Shown here piece after piece: positions 22,386-30,922 of a stretch of 64,000 nucleotides of DNA. The translations under genes were made by a program, and so were the position numbers. The notes below the pieces were generated by a model, which saw nothing but the letters and a program-made list of their open reading frames with translations, was not told the DNA's origin and did not search any database. Source of the DNA: Methanothermobacter thermautotrophicus (GTDB taxonomy: Archaea > Methanobacteriota > Methanobacteria > Methanobacteriales > Methanothermobacteraceae); assembly GCF_014889545.1 (NCBI RefSeq), contig NZ_QKOF01000006.1:1-64000 (forward strand), given 5' to 3'. Numbering within the stretch: position 1 is the stretch's first letter; the number at the start of each line of letters is the position of its first letter.

Positions 22386-23600
22386 ATGTTCCTATCAGAA
22401 CTCTTACCGGTAAGGGATGCATTCAGGATTCTTGATGAGAACCAGAGGTTCACGGGACCCGAAAGAGTGGATCTTCTCGATGCCTACCACAGGGTCCTTG
22501 CAGAGGACCTGGTGTCAAGGTTTGACTCGCCACCCTTTGACAGGTCCGCCATGGACGGCTATGCTGTGAGGGCTGAGGACACCTTCGGTTCATCTCCAGG
22601 TACCCCATCCACCTTAAGGGTCAGGGACTCAATAGGCGCCGGCGAGGTTTCAAAGGTCCAGGTTGGTCCCGGTGAGGCTGTAAGGATCGCTACAGGAGCC
22701 CCGATCCCTTTGGGTGCTGATGCTGTTGTAATGGAGGAGTACACCATTCAGGATGGATCAGAGATCATGGTTGTGAGGCCTGTGGCTCCTTCTGAGAATG
22801 TGGCACCGGCAGGCGAGGATGTGAGGTGTGGGACTGCAGTACTGAGTGAGGGAACCCTTCTAAGGCCACAGGAAATCGCAATGGCAGCATCAGCAGGTCA
22901 CAGTAAGGTTAAGGTTTTCAGAAGGCCGTCAGTCAGGGTTATAGTCACAGGGAATGAGCTGGTGGATCCATCCGATGACCTTGAGCCCGGTAAGATACCC
23001 AATTCCAACCTTTACACATTAAATGCACTGGTTGAAAGTGCAGGGGGGTCTGCAGACCCTGTGCACCTTCCGGATGATATCGACATCGTCGGGAAGGAGA
23101 TAGAATCCGCTGCTGCTGAATATGATGTTATAGTAACAACAGGGGGAACAGCCATAAGCCGCGGGGATGTGGTTGTGGATGCTGTAGATGGCCTGGGTGA
23201 GGTTTTATTCCATGGGGTGGCCCTGAGACCAGGTAAACCGGTTGCATTTGGTGTGGTCTCTGAAACACCGGTATTCATGCTCTCAGGTTACCCTGTTGCA
23301 GCCATGGTACAGTTCGATGTATTTGCAAGGTACTACCTTCTGAGGATGCAGCACCTTGATTACAGGCATAGGACAGTTAAAAGGAGGTGCACGGCCAAGG
23401 TTGCCTCTGGGCCTGGAAGGACAGAATACCTGAGGGCGAGGGCGGATGATGAGAAGGTTGAACCTGTGCAGAGCAGAGGATCAGGTATAATAAGATCAAT
23501 GGTGGATTCAAACGCATACATAGTCATAGATGAGAACCTTGAGGGTATATCAGCTGGAGAGGAGTGTGAAGTGCTCCTGTTTGATTCAATGGTAATATGA
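22386..23600 (+). CDS. moeA: Molybdopterin molybdenumtransferase
   Basis: A 404-residue MoeA that inserts molybdate (or tungstate) into molybdopterin, needed for formylmethanofuran dehydrogenase. Visible blocks are PPFDRSAMDGYAVRAED at about 50-65, IATGAPIPLGADAVVMEE, the MoCF-binding TTGGTAISRGDVV and LSGYPVAAMVQFD. The last 75 residues form the C-terminal barrel domain. GGTGAT precedes the ATG. It is divergent from the ABC exporter and is followed by the site-2 protease. Confidence 0.95.
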   Translation: MFLSELLPVRDAFRILDENQRFTGPERVDLLDAYHRVLAEDLVSRFDSPPFDRSAMDGYAVRAEDTFGSSPGTPSTLRVRDSIGAGEVSKVQVGPGEAVRIATGAPIPLGADAVVMEEYTIQDGSEIMVVRPVAPSENVAPAGEDVRCGTAVLSEGTLLRPQEIAMAASAGHSKVKVFRRPSVRVIVTGNELVDPSDDLEPGKIPNSNLYTLNALVESAGGSADPVHLPDDIDIVGKEIESAAAEYDVIVTTGGTAISRGDVVVDAVDGLGEVLFHGVALRPGKPVAFGVVSETPVFMLSGYPVAAMVQFDVFARYYLLRMQHLDYRHRTVKRRCTAKVASGPGRTEYLRARADDEKVEPVQSRGSGIIRSMVDSNAYIVIDENLEGISAGEECEVLLFDSMVI

Positions 23601-23693
23601 TGATCCTATGATCTTGAGGAAATGCACACCAAGGCTGTGATGGATTTATATGGGTGCTGCAACAACCATTAAAGTAAGAGGGTGTTATCGGAT

Positions 23694-24851
23694 ATGAACG
23701 CTTTATGGTTTTATCTAATCGCATTTATTCTAATCTGGACAATGGCCATCCTATTCAGGGACAGGCTTAAGATTGAGGTACATGGGCCCCTGCTTATGAG
23801 GAGGACCAGGAGGCTCAGGGGATTCATAGATGACATTGCAGCAGGACATCCACGACTATGGCGATGGATCCTGAATGCAGGGATACCCGTGGCCTTCTTC
23901 TTCATGTTCTACATGCTCTACATGCTTATAATGTCTCTCCAGAACATCTTTGTGACTCCACAGGCGTCACTAATAGTGCCGGGTGTTGACATACCCGGGT
24001 CACCGGTCTACGTGCCCCTAGGTTATGGTATAATTGGACTTGCAACGGTCATCGTGGTCCATGAGTTTGCCCATGGTATACTTGCAAGGGTGGAGGGTGT
24101 CCGCATAAAATCCATAGGCCTACTTCTCCTCGCAATACTTCCAGGCGCATTCGTTGAACCTGACGAGGACGACATCAAAAAGATCAGGCCCATCTCTAAG
24201 CTGAGGATATATGCTGCCGGATCTGTGGCAAATCTTATACTTGCAGGTATATGCTTTACCCTCTTCTTCGGGATTTCAACATATGCCATGCCAGCGGCAT
24301 TCCAGCCAGACGGTGTCCAGATAGACAGTGTTGTACCTGGAAGCCCGGCGAGCAAGGTCCTGACCCAAGGGCTTGTGATTGAGAGCATCAATGGCATGCC
24401 AACAAATAACCTGACAACCTACAGCGCGGCACTCAAAACGATAAGAGTTGGAGAGGTTATCAACATAACCACGGATCAGGGGACATTTCACCTGAAGACC
24501 GGGAGGAATCCCAACAACTCAAGCAGGGCCTACATGGGTATCAGGACCAGCAACCACCTCAGGGTGAGGGACTCTGTTGCTTCAGTATTCGGGGACAGTG
24601 TCCCCTTTGCCCTTACATATCTTGAGGAGCTCTTCTTCTGGATATTCTTCCTCAACTTTGCGGTTGGTACGGTGAACCTCCTTCCTGCGAAGCCCCTGGA
24701 CGGGGGCCTCATGTTCGAGGAGCTCCTGAGGTACAGGTTACCTGAAAGGGTCGTGAAGCCTGCTGTTAGCTACGTATCCATATTTGTTATACTCATCATA
24801 GCGGTGAGTATAATCTGGGGAACCGGGCGGGGACTTCTTATGATGTTCTGA
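23694..24851 (+). CDS. Site-2-type intramembrane metalloprotease (M50) with PDZ domain
   Basis: A 385-residue multi-pass membrane zinc protease. HEFAH at 123-127 lies in a hydrophobic helix and supplies two zinc ligands and the catalytic Glu. LDGG (D336) near the C-terminus supplies the third ligand. A PDZ-like domain (about 200-275, with VVPGSPASKVLTQGLVIESING) lies between them. Such enzymes cut membrane-bound regulators or signal-peptide remnants. The ATG at 23694 follows AGGGTG; a GTG at 23682 is possible. TTTATATG at 23644-23651 is the TATA box. Confidence 0.88.
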   Translation: MNALWFYLIAFILIWTMAILFRDRLKIEVHGPLLMRRTRRLRGFIDDIAAGHPRLWRWILNAGIPVAFFFMFYMLYMLIMSLQNIFVTPQASLIVPGVDIPGSPVYVPLGYGIIGLATVIVVHEFAHGILARVEGVRIKSIGLLLLAILPGAFVEPDEDDIKKIRPISKLRIYAAGSVANLILAGICFTLFFGISTYAMPAAFQPDGVQIDSVVPGSPASKVLTQGLVIESINGMPTNNLTTYSAALKTIRVGEVINITTDQGTFHLKTGRNPNNSSRAYMGIRTSNHLRVRDSVASVFGDSVPFALTYLEELFFWIFFLNFAVGTVNLLPAKPLDGGLMFEELLRYRLPERVVKPAVSYVSIFVILIIAVSIIWGTGRGLLMMF

Positions 24852-24912
24852 TTGCCTCTCCTTCCCATCAGGACCTTTATTTTTTTGATGTTCTGATTTT
24901 ATTGGCCATCTA

Positions 24913-25074
24913 TCAGGACCTGCCCTTCCTGCAGCTGAAGCAGACAGGGTCCGCACGGTCTGTAAGGTATATCCTGCCACAGAGGGGGCACATCACGGTC
25001 CTCATACCGGAACCCCTCCTCTTCACCACAGGGTCACTGCACTGGCAGCGGATCCCAACCATCTTTTTTCTCAT
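24913..25074 (-). CDS. Small zinc-ribbon-like protein, 53 residues
   Basis: An ATG at 25074 opens a 53-codon frame with six cysteines in pairs: CQC (residues 10-12), CPLC (29-32) and CFSC (45-48). It is rich in Lys and Arg (MRKKM, VKRRG, CRKGRS). This spacing suggests a one- or two-metal zinc ribbon, as in small nucleic-acid-binding or adaptor proteins. TTTTTTATATCC on the minus strand near 25123-25135 and GGATATAACC near 25100 are candidate TATA elements. No strong ribosome site is present, so translation may be leaderless. A frame on the opposite strand over the same bases looks like its shadow. Confidence 0.65.
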   Translation of the reverse strand: MRKKMVGIRCQCSDPVVKRRGSGMRTVMCPLCGRIYLTDRADPVCFSCRKGRS

Positions 25075-25154
25075 AATCAGTAATATGTGCAGTCCCCGGT
25101 TATATCCTGTTTACAGTCCCATGTGGATATAAAAAAGAAATAAATTTATAAGGT

Positions 25155-25439
25155 TCAGTTCACGGGGATCTCAAGGCCCTTAACGTCCTCTGCAAGTTCA
25201 ACAGTTATTCTTAGCAGACCATCTGAGAAACCTGCAGAAGCAGTTTCTGGCTTCACACGGTGTGCAAGTGACCAGCAACCACTGTACTTAAACCTTTCAC
25301 CTTCAGCATTTAGACAGAAACCCTGCTCTGTCATTTCAAGGTGAATATCACCCTTCTTCACACCCGGAACTTCAACCATGATCTCATACATCTTACCGGT
25401 GTGGGTGATGTATGCTGAGGGTATGTATGTGAGTTTCAT
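25155..25439 (-). CDS. Hsp20/alpha-crystallin-like protein
   Basis: A 94-residue beta-rich protein resembling the ArsA/HSP20 domain: MYEIMVEVPGVKKGDIHLEMTEQGF near the N-terminus and GLLRITVELAEDVKGLEIPV at the C-terminus. It lacks the oligomerising extensions of true small heat-shock proteins. The ATG at 25439 is chosen for GAGGGATC 2 bases upstream; an ATG at 25451 overlaps the end of the ferredoxin gene. It is the last gene of the DUF169-ferredoxin operon, so a role with the iron-sulfur protein is possible but unproved. Confidence 0.6.
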   Translation of the reverse strand: MKLTYIPSAYITHTGKMYEIMVEVPGVKKGDIHLEMTEQGFCLNAEGERFKYSGCWSLAHRVKPETASAGFSDGLLRITVELAEDVKGLEIPVN

Positions 25440-25447
25440 CTGATCCC

Positions 25448-25759
25448 TCATTCCTCGGGTTCCAGTTTACCCTCCTTGATGAGTTCCCTTTTAACCTTTG
25501 CCCATATGCCCTCTTTCTTGTAGAGTTCCCTCAGTTTATTCTTGTCCGGGAATGTTATGGCATTTCCCTGACAGAGGGTTGCGCATGTTGTGCATCCCAC
25601 AACGCATTTGTAGGGCTGTGCAACCACAGGACCCTCCTTTGTCCACTTGTATACCTTTTGTCCACAGTTCATGCACATACCGCATTTAACGCATTTTTCA
25701 GGATCAATGGTTGGGTACCATTCTATCTTCTCACGTGGGTATCCAGCAAACCATGCCAT
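25448..25759 (-). CDS. Ferredoxin-like protein with atypical cysteine spacing
   Basis: A 103-residue protein with two cysteine clusters: CVKCGMCMNC (C-x2-C-x2-C-x2-C) and CVVGCTTCATLC (C-x3-C-x2-C-x3-C). The order resembles a 2[4Fe-4S] ferredoxin, but neither cluster has the canonical CP ending and the spacings deviate. A basic helical tail follows (about 75-103). The ATG at 25759 has GAGGTG 6 bases upstream. It starts two bases after the DUF169 stop. An electron-transfer role is likely; the partner is unknown. Confidence 0.75.
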   Translation of the reverse strand: MAWFAGYPREKIEWYPTIDPEKCVKCGMCMNCGQKVYKWTKEGPVVAQPYKCVVGCTTCATLCQGNAITFPDKNKLRELYKKEGIWAKVKRELIKEGKLEPEE

Positions 25760-25760
25760 T

Positions 25761-26471
25761 TCAATCACCTCTCAAATTTTTAAGGGCATTCTTTGCCCTT
25801 GAACGGGGTATGGCCCTTTCATTCAGATATTCAAGTTTCTCAACGATTTCCAGGAGTATATCACCTGGAAATCCAATCACCGCATCCTCTGCTTCGATAT
25901 CTGTGGCATCCCTGCATCCGTAGCATCCCAGGCTGATGTTGAGCTCTGATGTCAGATATGGGATGAGTGTGGCATCCACACAGACAGCCTGGAGAACCGC
26001 CGTTGAGCTCTGTATTCTCTCCCCTCCCCTGAGGTTGAGGTATGCCAGGGCTATCCACATGAGTTTCTCTGGCCGGTCCTCCACAACCACAACATCCGGT
26101 TCTTCATCTTGCCTGTCAAGGGGGTAAAGGAGTATGCTCTGCCCGTCCCATTCAAGTTTGGGCATGTCCTGAAACATTCTTGCCCCGGTATCCGGTTTAT
26201 CAACAATTCCAAATCCCACAAGGCCCCTCCCGCTTTTCAGTTTCTCAGGGAGTTCACTGAAACCAAGGGCCCGTGCAGCAGCGGGGCATGTTATTTCATG
26301 GCCCGGGAGAACAACCACTTCACCCTTCCGTGCCTTCATGAGGGCCTGGCAGTACCTGTGTTTTCTCAGTATAACCGCATTTTCCGGTATCTCATCGGTG
26401 AATTTCACACCCACCGGGGAGTAACTGAGATCCAGGATAGACATCATTTTTCCTGTTGCTTCACTGATCAT
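25761..26471 (-). CDS. DUF169 domain protein
   Basis: A 236-residue member of the DUF169 family, common in methanogens and anaerobes, function unknown. Typical blocks are YSPVGVKFTDEIPE, RYCQALMKARKGE, ITCPAAARALGF and SLGCYGCRDATDIEAEDAVIGFP. The conserved Cys of CPAAA and CYGC could bind metal or a cluster. A TATA-like GTTAAATATAC on the minus strand at 26493-26503 lies about 27 bases before the ATG, and no ribosome site is visible, so the transcript is probably leaderless. It heads the operon with the ferredoxin and Hsp20-like genes. Confidence 0.8.
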   Translation of the reverse strand: MISEATGKMMSILDLSYSPVGVKFTDEIPENAVILRKHRYCQALMKARKGEVVVLPGHEITCPAAARALGFSELPEKLKSGRGLVGFGIVDKPDTGARMFQDMPKLEWDGQSILLYPLDRQDEEPDVVVVEDRPEKLMWIALAYLNLRGGERIQSSTAVLQAVCVDATLIPYLTSELNISLGCYGCRDATDIEAEDAVIGFPGDILLEIVEKLEYLNERAIPRSRAKNALKNLRGD

Positions 26472-26510
26472 GAATAATATATTGATAGATCAGTATATTT
26501 AACTTTATGG

Positions 26511-26570
26511 ATTTATATTAAAGTAAATGTTATTTATATTAAAGAAAATTTTATATTTTATTAAAGCAAA
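26511..26570 (+). repeat. Three helically phased AT-rich repeats before the CobN-like gene
   Basis: ATTTATATTAAAGTAAA (26511-26527), ATTTATATTAAAGAAAA (26532-26548) and TATTTTATTAAAGCAAA (26554-26570) share a TTAAAGnAAA core. The cores are spaced 21 and 22 bases apart, two turns of DNA. They cover the likely TATA region of the downstream gene, as an operator for a repressor or activator would. Confidence 0.6.
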
Positions 26571-26606
26571 CATGATTTGAAATAAAATATAATGGAGGTG
26601 AAATTT

Positions 26607-29600
26607 TTGAGAAGATCAGTTATTCCAGTGATTTTACTCATGACAATCATGCTTGCAGGAGGTGTTTCAGCGGCTGATAACAGTAGCAGCACTAACATTA
26701 CAACAAATTCATCTCATTACAGTATCCTCATAATAACAGGGTCAACTTCGAGTACAAAGGCAATAGTTGAAGGCTATAAACTTGCAGGACAGGACGGCTA
26801 CAGATTCAATCTTTCAATGTTCACAAACGATGAACTTCTGAGGAACGATCCGCAGATAGACATGGCGGCACTGGAGGCAGGCAGAAGGGCTGACGTTATC
26901 CTGATTCAGATGATAAGCTCTCCAAACACCCTTGTGAAGGTTAATCCAATCCTTAATGTTACGGGGGCCAGGAAGATAGTTGCCATAGGAACCGGTAACA
27001 CATTCCAGAACGATCCCCGTGTGGGTGTGGACAACTCAACAGTGAAGTACATCTGGGATCAGGGAGGCCCCGAGAACTTCAAGAGAATGATGCTCCTCCT
27101 TCTGAGGGATGCTGGAATGCAGCTAAGGAGTGGAGAGAATTTAACAGCCATCCCCGCGGTGAAATCATTTGTATACCACCCTGACGCAGGGGAACAGTTC
27201 ACGCAATGGGATCGCTACTACTCCTGGTATGTTCAGAGCGGCCACTACAGGGCAGGAAAACCATGGGTAGGTATCATCACCTTCGATACATACTACCGTG
27301 GGAGTGACATGAGAATGCACACTGCCATACTCGAGAGCCTGGAGAGGAAGGGTTACAATGTGATCCTTGGCTTTGCAGCCGACACAGCTACAAAGAGGAA
27401 CCTTATTGAAAAGTTCTTCCTGGATGGTAACAGGACCCCCAGGATCAGCGGTCTCATAACATGCATGGGATTCAATTTGTACAACGGTGATCCCCTGAAC
27501 TCCACGGCCATACTCAGGGAACTCGATTTACCTGCAATCGCCGCTGTCTATGCCTCAAATCTCAGGGCATGGAACGAGAGCATATCAGGACTTTCATCTG
27601 AGGTTTACTGGCAGATAGCACTTCCAGAGATTGATGGAAGGATAGAGCCAATAATGATCGGCGGCGGTGTTGAGGAGACAGACCCTCAAACAGGGCTTCG
27701 TTATACATACTATGTTCCAATACCCGACAGGATAGAGAGACTCACAGAGAGGCTTATCAACTGGATAAAACTAAGGGAACTCCCAAATTCAGAGAAGAAG
27801 ATAGCTCTCATCTACTACAACATTGGTGGGGGTAAGGATGGTATCAGTGCCAGTTACCTCAACGTACCAGAGAGTATCAGTAACATACTGAGGGCGCTAA
27901 GGAGTTCTGGCTACAATGTTGAGGAAAAATCCACTGCAGAGGTGATAAACATACTCCTCGGACCGGGCCTTAATGTGGGTTCCTGGGCCCCTGGAGAACT
28001 TGAGAAGGTTGTCAGGGCCGGCGCAATCACATTTCCAGTATCTGAATACCTTGCCTGGTTCAGTCTACTGCCAGAAACCCTGAGAAATAACATAACAGCG
28101 ACATGGGGGCCTGCCCCTGGAAACGTCATGGTCTACAATGGCAGCATAGTGATCCCCGGCGTCATGCTCGGTAACGTATTCCTCGGCCCCCAGCCAATGC
28201 GAGGATTCGGGGAGGATGCAGCTGACCTCATACATTCAACAACACTCCCACCACACCATCAGTACCTGGCATTCTATCTCTGGCTCCAGAAAAACTTCAA
28301 CGCAGTTATACATCTTGGCACACACGGAACCCTCGAATGGCTGCCAGGGAAATCAGTGGGTCTATCATCCCTTGACTGGCCCGACGTGATGATAGGGGAC
28401 CTGCCACACATCTACCCCTACATCGTAAACAATCCGGGGGAGGGGACTCAGGCAAAGAGGCGTGGCTACGCGGTTCTCATAAACCATAATATCCCGCCAA
28501 TGGTGGTGAGCGACCTTTATGGGGATCTCTCGGAACTTGAACACAAAATTAACCTTTACCATACCTCCGAGGACCCCCAGAGAAAGCTGATAATCGCCGA
28601 GGAAATCAGAAATCTCACGGTCAAACTGGACCTTCACAGGGAACTTAACCTTGACCTCAACTCTTCCTTTGAAGAGGCCCTTGATCGAATTGAGCACAGA
28701 CTTGATGAGCTATCATCTACACTGATACCCTACGGTTTACATGTCTTCGGGGAACCCCTCAATGGAGAGCTCCTTGATGCAATGGTGGAGGCAATAGTGA
28801 GCTTTGATCCTGCATCAAGGAATACAACAGAGTTCCGGAATGAAGTGAGGCAGAAACTGGCCAGTGATCAGGAGATCACAAACCTTCTGAGGGCCCTTGA
28901 GGGTCGGTTTGTTGAACCGGGTCGGGGGGCTGATCCCATAAGGATACCGGACCTCCTGCCCACTGGAAAGAACTCCTACTCCTTTGACCCCAGACTTGCA
29001 CCTGATAGGGCTGCTTGGGAGATCGGTAAGAAGATGGCAGATGACCTCATTGCAGATTACCTTTCAAGGAATGGCAGGTACCCTGAATCTGTTGGGGTGG
29101 TCCTCTGGGCAATCGAGACCATGAGGACAGGTGGTCAGACAATAGCAATGGTCCTGCGACTCATTGGAGCTGAACCGGTATGGGATAAATCAGGAAGATT
29201 CACAGGTATAAGTGTAACTCCACTTGAGGTGCTTGGAAGGCCGAGAATAGATGTCCTGGTCACCATCAGTGGACTGTTCAGGGACACATTCGCCTACAGC
29301 ATCGACAGGATGGACGAATCAATAAGGCTTGTCATGAAACTGAATGAGCCTCTGGAAAGCAACTACCTCAGGAAACACTACCTTGCAGACCTGGCGAATT
29401 ATACTGCCCGGGGGTTACAGGCAGCAGATACCCTTGCCGGTGCAAGGATATTTGGAAGTGCCCCTGGAAGTTACGGTACAGGCCTGCCTGAAGTGGTGGA
29501 ATCAACTGCAAAGTGGAACAATCAGTCACAGCTCCTTGAAACCTATCTGAATCATATGGGATTCATCTATGGAAAGGACATATACGCCATTGATGCAAAG

Positions 29601-30590
29601 GATGTCTTCATGAAGCAGCTATCCAATGTGGATGCAACGGTGCAGGTGAGGGACAGTGTCTACGGTGTTCTTGACAATGACGACGTTTATCAGTACCTTG
29701 GAGGTCTCACGATGGCTGCAGGGGCGATGTCAGGAAGAAGTATTGCATCATACATCGCCAATACAAGGTTCACACCAAGAATAGAGACACTGGCAGACTT
29801 CATTGCAGCGGAGCTCAGGACAAGAACCTACAACCCTAAATGGATCGAAGGGATGCTGAATCAGGGATTCTCAGGTGCTCATCAGATATCAAAGGAGATA
29901 GGGCATCTCTTCGGATGGAGTGCAGTCACACCTGATCTGGTCCAGGACTGGATGTGGCAGAAGGTTGCAGAGACCTATGTACTTGATCCCCAGGTAAGCA
30001 GCAGATTTAAGAGTCTTCAACCCTACTCCTATGCCTCAACAGTGGCCTGGCTACTGGAGGCCAACCGGAGGGGCCTCTGGAGTACGGATTCAGCTACACT
30101 GCAGAGGCTTGCCGATGAGTACATCGTGGCGGTTAATGAGTATGGTGTTGTATGCTGTCACCACACCTGCGCAAACCTTGTCTTCAATAGCTGGGTGGTG
30201 AAGCTATCATCCCTCAACCAGGCGGCCCTTAAGAAATTTGCAGCTTCAATGGCTGCAGCCACAGGGAAGTCCATTGATGTCCCTGGTTCTGATGTTTCAC
30301 AGCCAGGATCAGTAAATGAGGGTAATGGGGTCGGCGAGACAGGTAAACCGGATTCAGGTTCCGCCGGAAATGAAGGCAGTGCATCCAGTTCATCATCAGA
30401 TGCTGCTGGGGAGTCATCAGAAGTTTCAGAACAGTCAGGAACATCTGAAGGGTCTGGGAAGGCCTATGAGGTGGCAGCTTCAAGCAACAGTGCTTCTTCA
30501 AGCAATCAGACACCTATCTACGCAATAATTGGTGTTATAGGTCTTGTGTGCCTCCTTGGGCTTGGTTACTTCCACCAGGGAAGATCCTGA
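26607..30590 (+). CDS. Exported CobN/magnesium-chelatase-H-like protein with membrane anchor
   Basis: A 1327-residue protein. An N-terminal signal peptide (RRSVIPVILLMTIMLAGGVSA) precedes a CobN/BchH-type domain of more than 1000 residues, with HLGTHGTLEWLPGK and VVLWAIETMRTGGQT. A Ser/Gly-rich stalk of about 90 residues, an AYEV motif and one C-terminal helix (IYAIIGVIGLVCLLGLGYF) with a short basic tail follow. Cytoplasmic CobN inserts cobalt into hydrogenobyrinic acid diamide; this copy faces outside, so a tetrapyrrole or metal role at the cell surface is inferred. The start is TTG at 26607, 5 bases after GGAGGTGA. Confidence 0.85.
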   Translation: MRRSVIPVILLMTIMLAGGVSAADNSSSTNITTNSSHYSILIITGSTSSTKAIVEGYKLAGQDGYRFNLSMFTNDELLRNDPQIDMAALEAGRRADVILIQMISSPNTLVKVNPILNVTGARKIVAIGTGNTFQNDPRVGVDNSTVKYIWDQGGPENFKRMMLLLLRDAGMQLRSGENLTAIPAVKSFVYHPDAGEQFTQWDRYYSWYVQSGHYRAGKPWVGIITFDTYYRGSDMRMHTAILESLERKGYNVILGFAADTATKRNLIEKFFLDGNRTPRISGLITCMGFNLYNGDPLNSTAILRELDLPAIAAVYASNLRAWNESISGLSSEVYWQIALPEIDGRIEPIMIGGGVEETDPQTGLRYTYYVPIPDRIERLTERLINWIKLRELPNSEKKIALIYYNIGGGKDGISASYLNVPESISNILRALRSSGYNVEEKSTAEVINILLGPGLNVGSWAPGELEKVVRAGAITFPVSEYLAWFSLLPETLRNNITATWGPAPGNVMVYNGSIVIPGVMLGNVFLGPQPMRGFGEDAADLIHSTTLPPHHQYLAFYLWLQKNFNAVIHLGTHGTLEWLPGKSVGLSSLDWPDVMIGDLPHIYPYIVNNPGEGTQAKRRGYAVLINHNIPPMVVSDLYGDLSELEHKINLYHTSEDPQRKLIIAEEIRNLTVKLDLHRELNLDLNSSFEEALDRIEHRLDELSSTLIPYGLHVFGEPLNGELLDAMVEAIVSFDPASRNTTEFRNEVRQKLASDQEITNLLRALEGRFVEPGRGADPIRIPDLLPTGKNSYSFDPRLAPDRAAWEIGKKMADDLIADYLSRNGRYPESVGVVLWAIETMRTGGQTIAMVLRLIGAEPVWDKSGRFTGISVTPLEVLGRPRIDVLVTISGLFRDTFAYSIDRMDESIRLVMKLNEPLESNYLRKHYLADLANYTARGLQAADTLAGARIFGSAPGSYGTGLPEVVESTAKWNNQSQLLETYLNHMGFIYGKDIYAIDAKDVFMKQLSNVDATVQVRDSVYGVLDNDDVYQYLGGLTMAAGAMSGRSIASYIANTRFTPRIETLADFIAAELRTRTYNPKWIEGMLNQGFSGAHQISKEIGHLFGWSAVTPDLVQDWMWQKVAETYVLDPQVSSRFKSLQPYSYASTVAWLLEANRRGLWSTDSATLQRLADEYIVAVNEYGVVCCHHTCANLVFNSWVVKLSSLNQAALKKFAASMAAATGKSIDVPGSDVSQPGSVNEGNGVGETGKPDSGSAGNEGSASSSSSDAAGESSEVSEQSGTSEGSGKAYEVAASSNSASSSNQTPIYAIIGVIGLVCLLGLGYFHQGRS

Positions 30591-30621
30591 ATCCCATTAT
30601 TTTATTTTTTAATCCACAGGT

Positions 30622-30683
30622 TTTAGTCAAACCTAAAAATTTATATATGATTTAGTTGTAACTAAATTTTAGGATTTCCTAAA
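30622..30683 (+). promoter_or_regulatory. feoAB promoter with three DtxR-like 16-bp operators
   Basis: Three sequences fit TTTAG-N6-CTAAA: TTTAGTCAAACCTAAA (30622-30637), TTTAGTTGTAACTAAA (30651-30666) and TTTAGGATTTCCTAAA (30668-30683). The last two are perfect palindromes with 7-base arms. The TATA box TTTATATAT (30640-30648) lies between the first and second, and the predicted start (about 30670) falls in the third. This is how an iron-dependent DtxR/IdeR/MntR-type repressor would block transcription. Confidence 0.8.
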
Positions 30684-30692
30684 GGTGGTATC

Positions 30693-30920
30693 ATGGAAAC
30701 AACACTCGACAGAATAAAGGAAGGTAAAAGGGTGACTGTGACATCAGTTAACCTTCCCATTGATGTAAGGCACAGATTAATGGTTATGGGAATACGGAGG
30801 GGGGCGCTGGTCACGGTTGAGAACTCCGCACCCCTGCGAGACCCCCTCAAGGTGAGGGTGAAGGGCCACGCCTTTTCCATCCGTAAGGGGGAAGCATCGA
30901 GGATAGGGGTAAGGGATTAA
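30693..30920 (+). CDS. feoA: Ferrous iron transport protein A
   Basis: A 75-residue SH3-like protein that assists FeoB. Typical are GKRVTVTSVNLPIDVRHRLMVMGIRRGALVTV and PLRDPLKVRVKGHAFSIRKGEA. The ATG follows GGTGG within AAAGGTGGTATC, just after the third operator. Two bases separate its stop from the feoB ATG. The operators imply induction under iron limitation. Confidence 0.93.
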   Translation: METTLDRIKEGKRVTVTSVNLPIDVRHRLMVMGIRRGALVTVENSAPLRDPLKVRVKGHAFSIRKGEASRIGVRD

Positions 30921-30922
30921 AA

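Noticed and set aside
24902-25132. A 76-residue frame on the plus strand
   Set aside because: It lies opposite the Cys-pair protein and has no family features or ribosome site.
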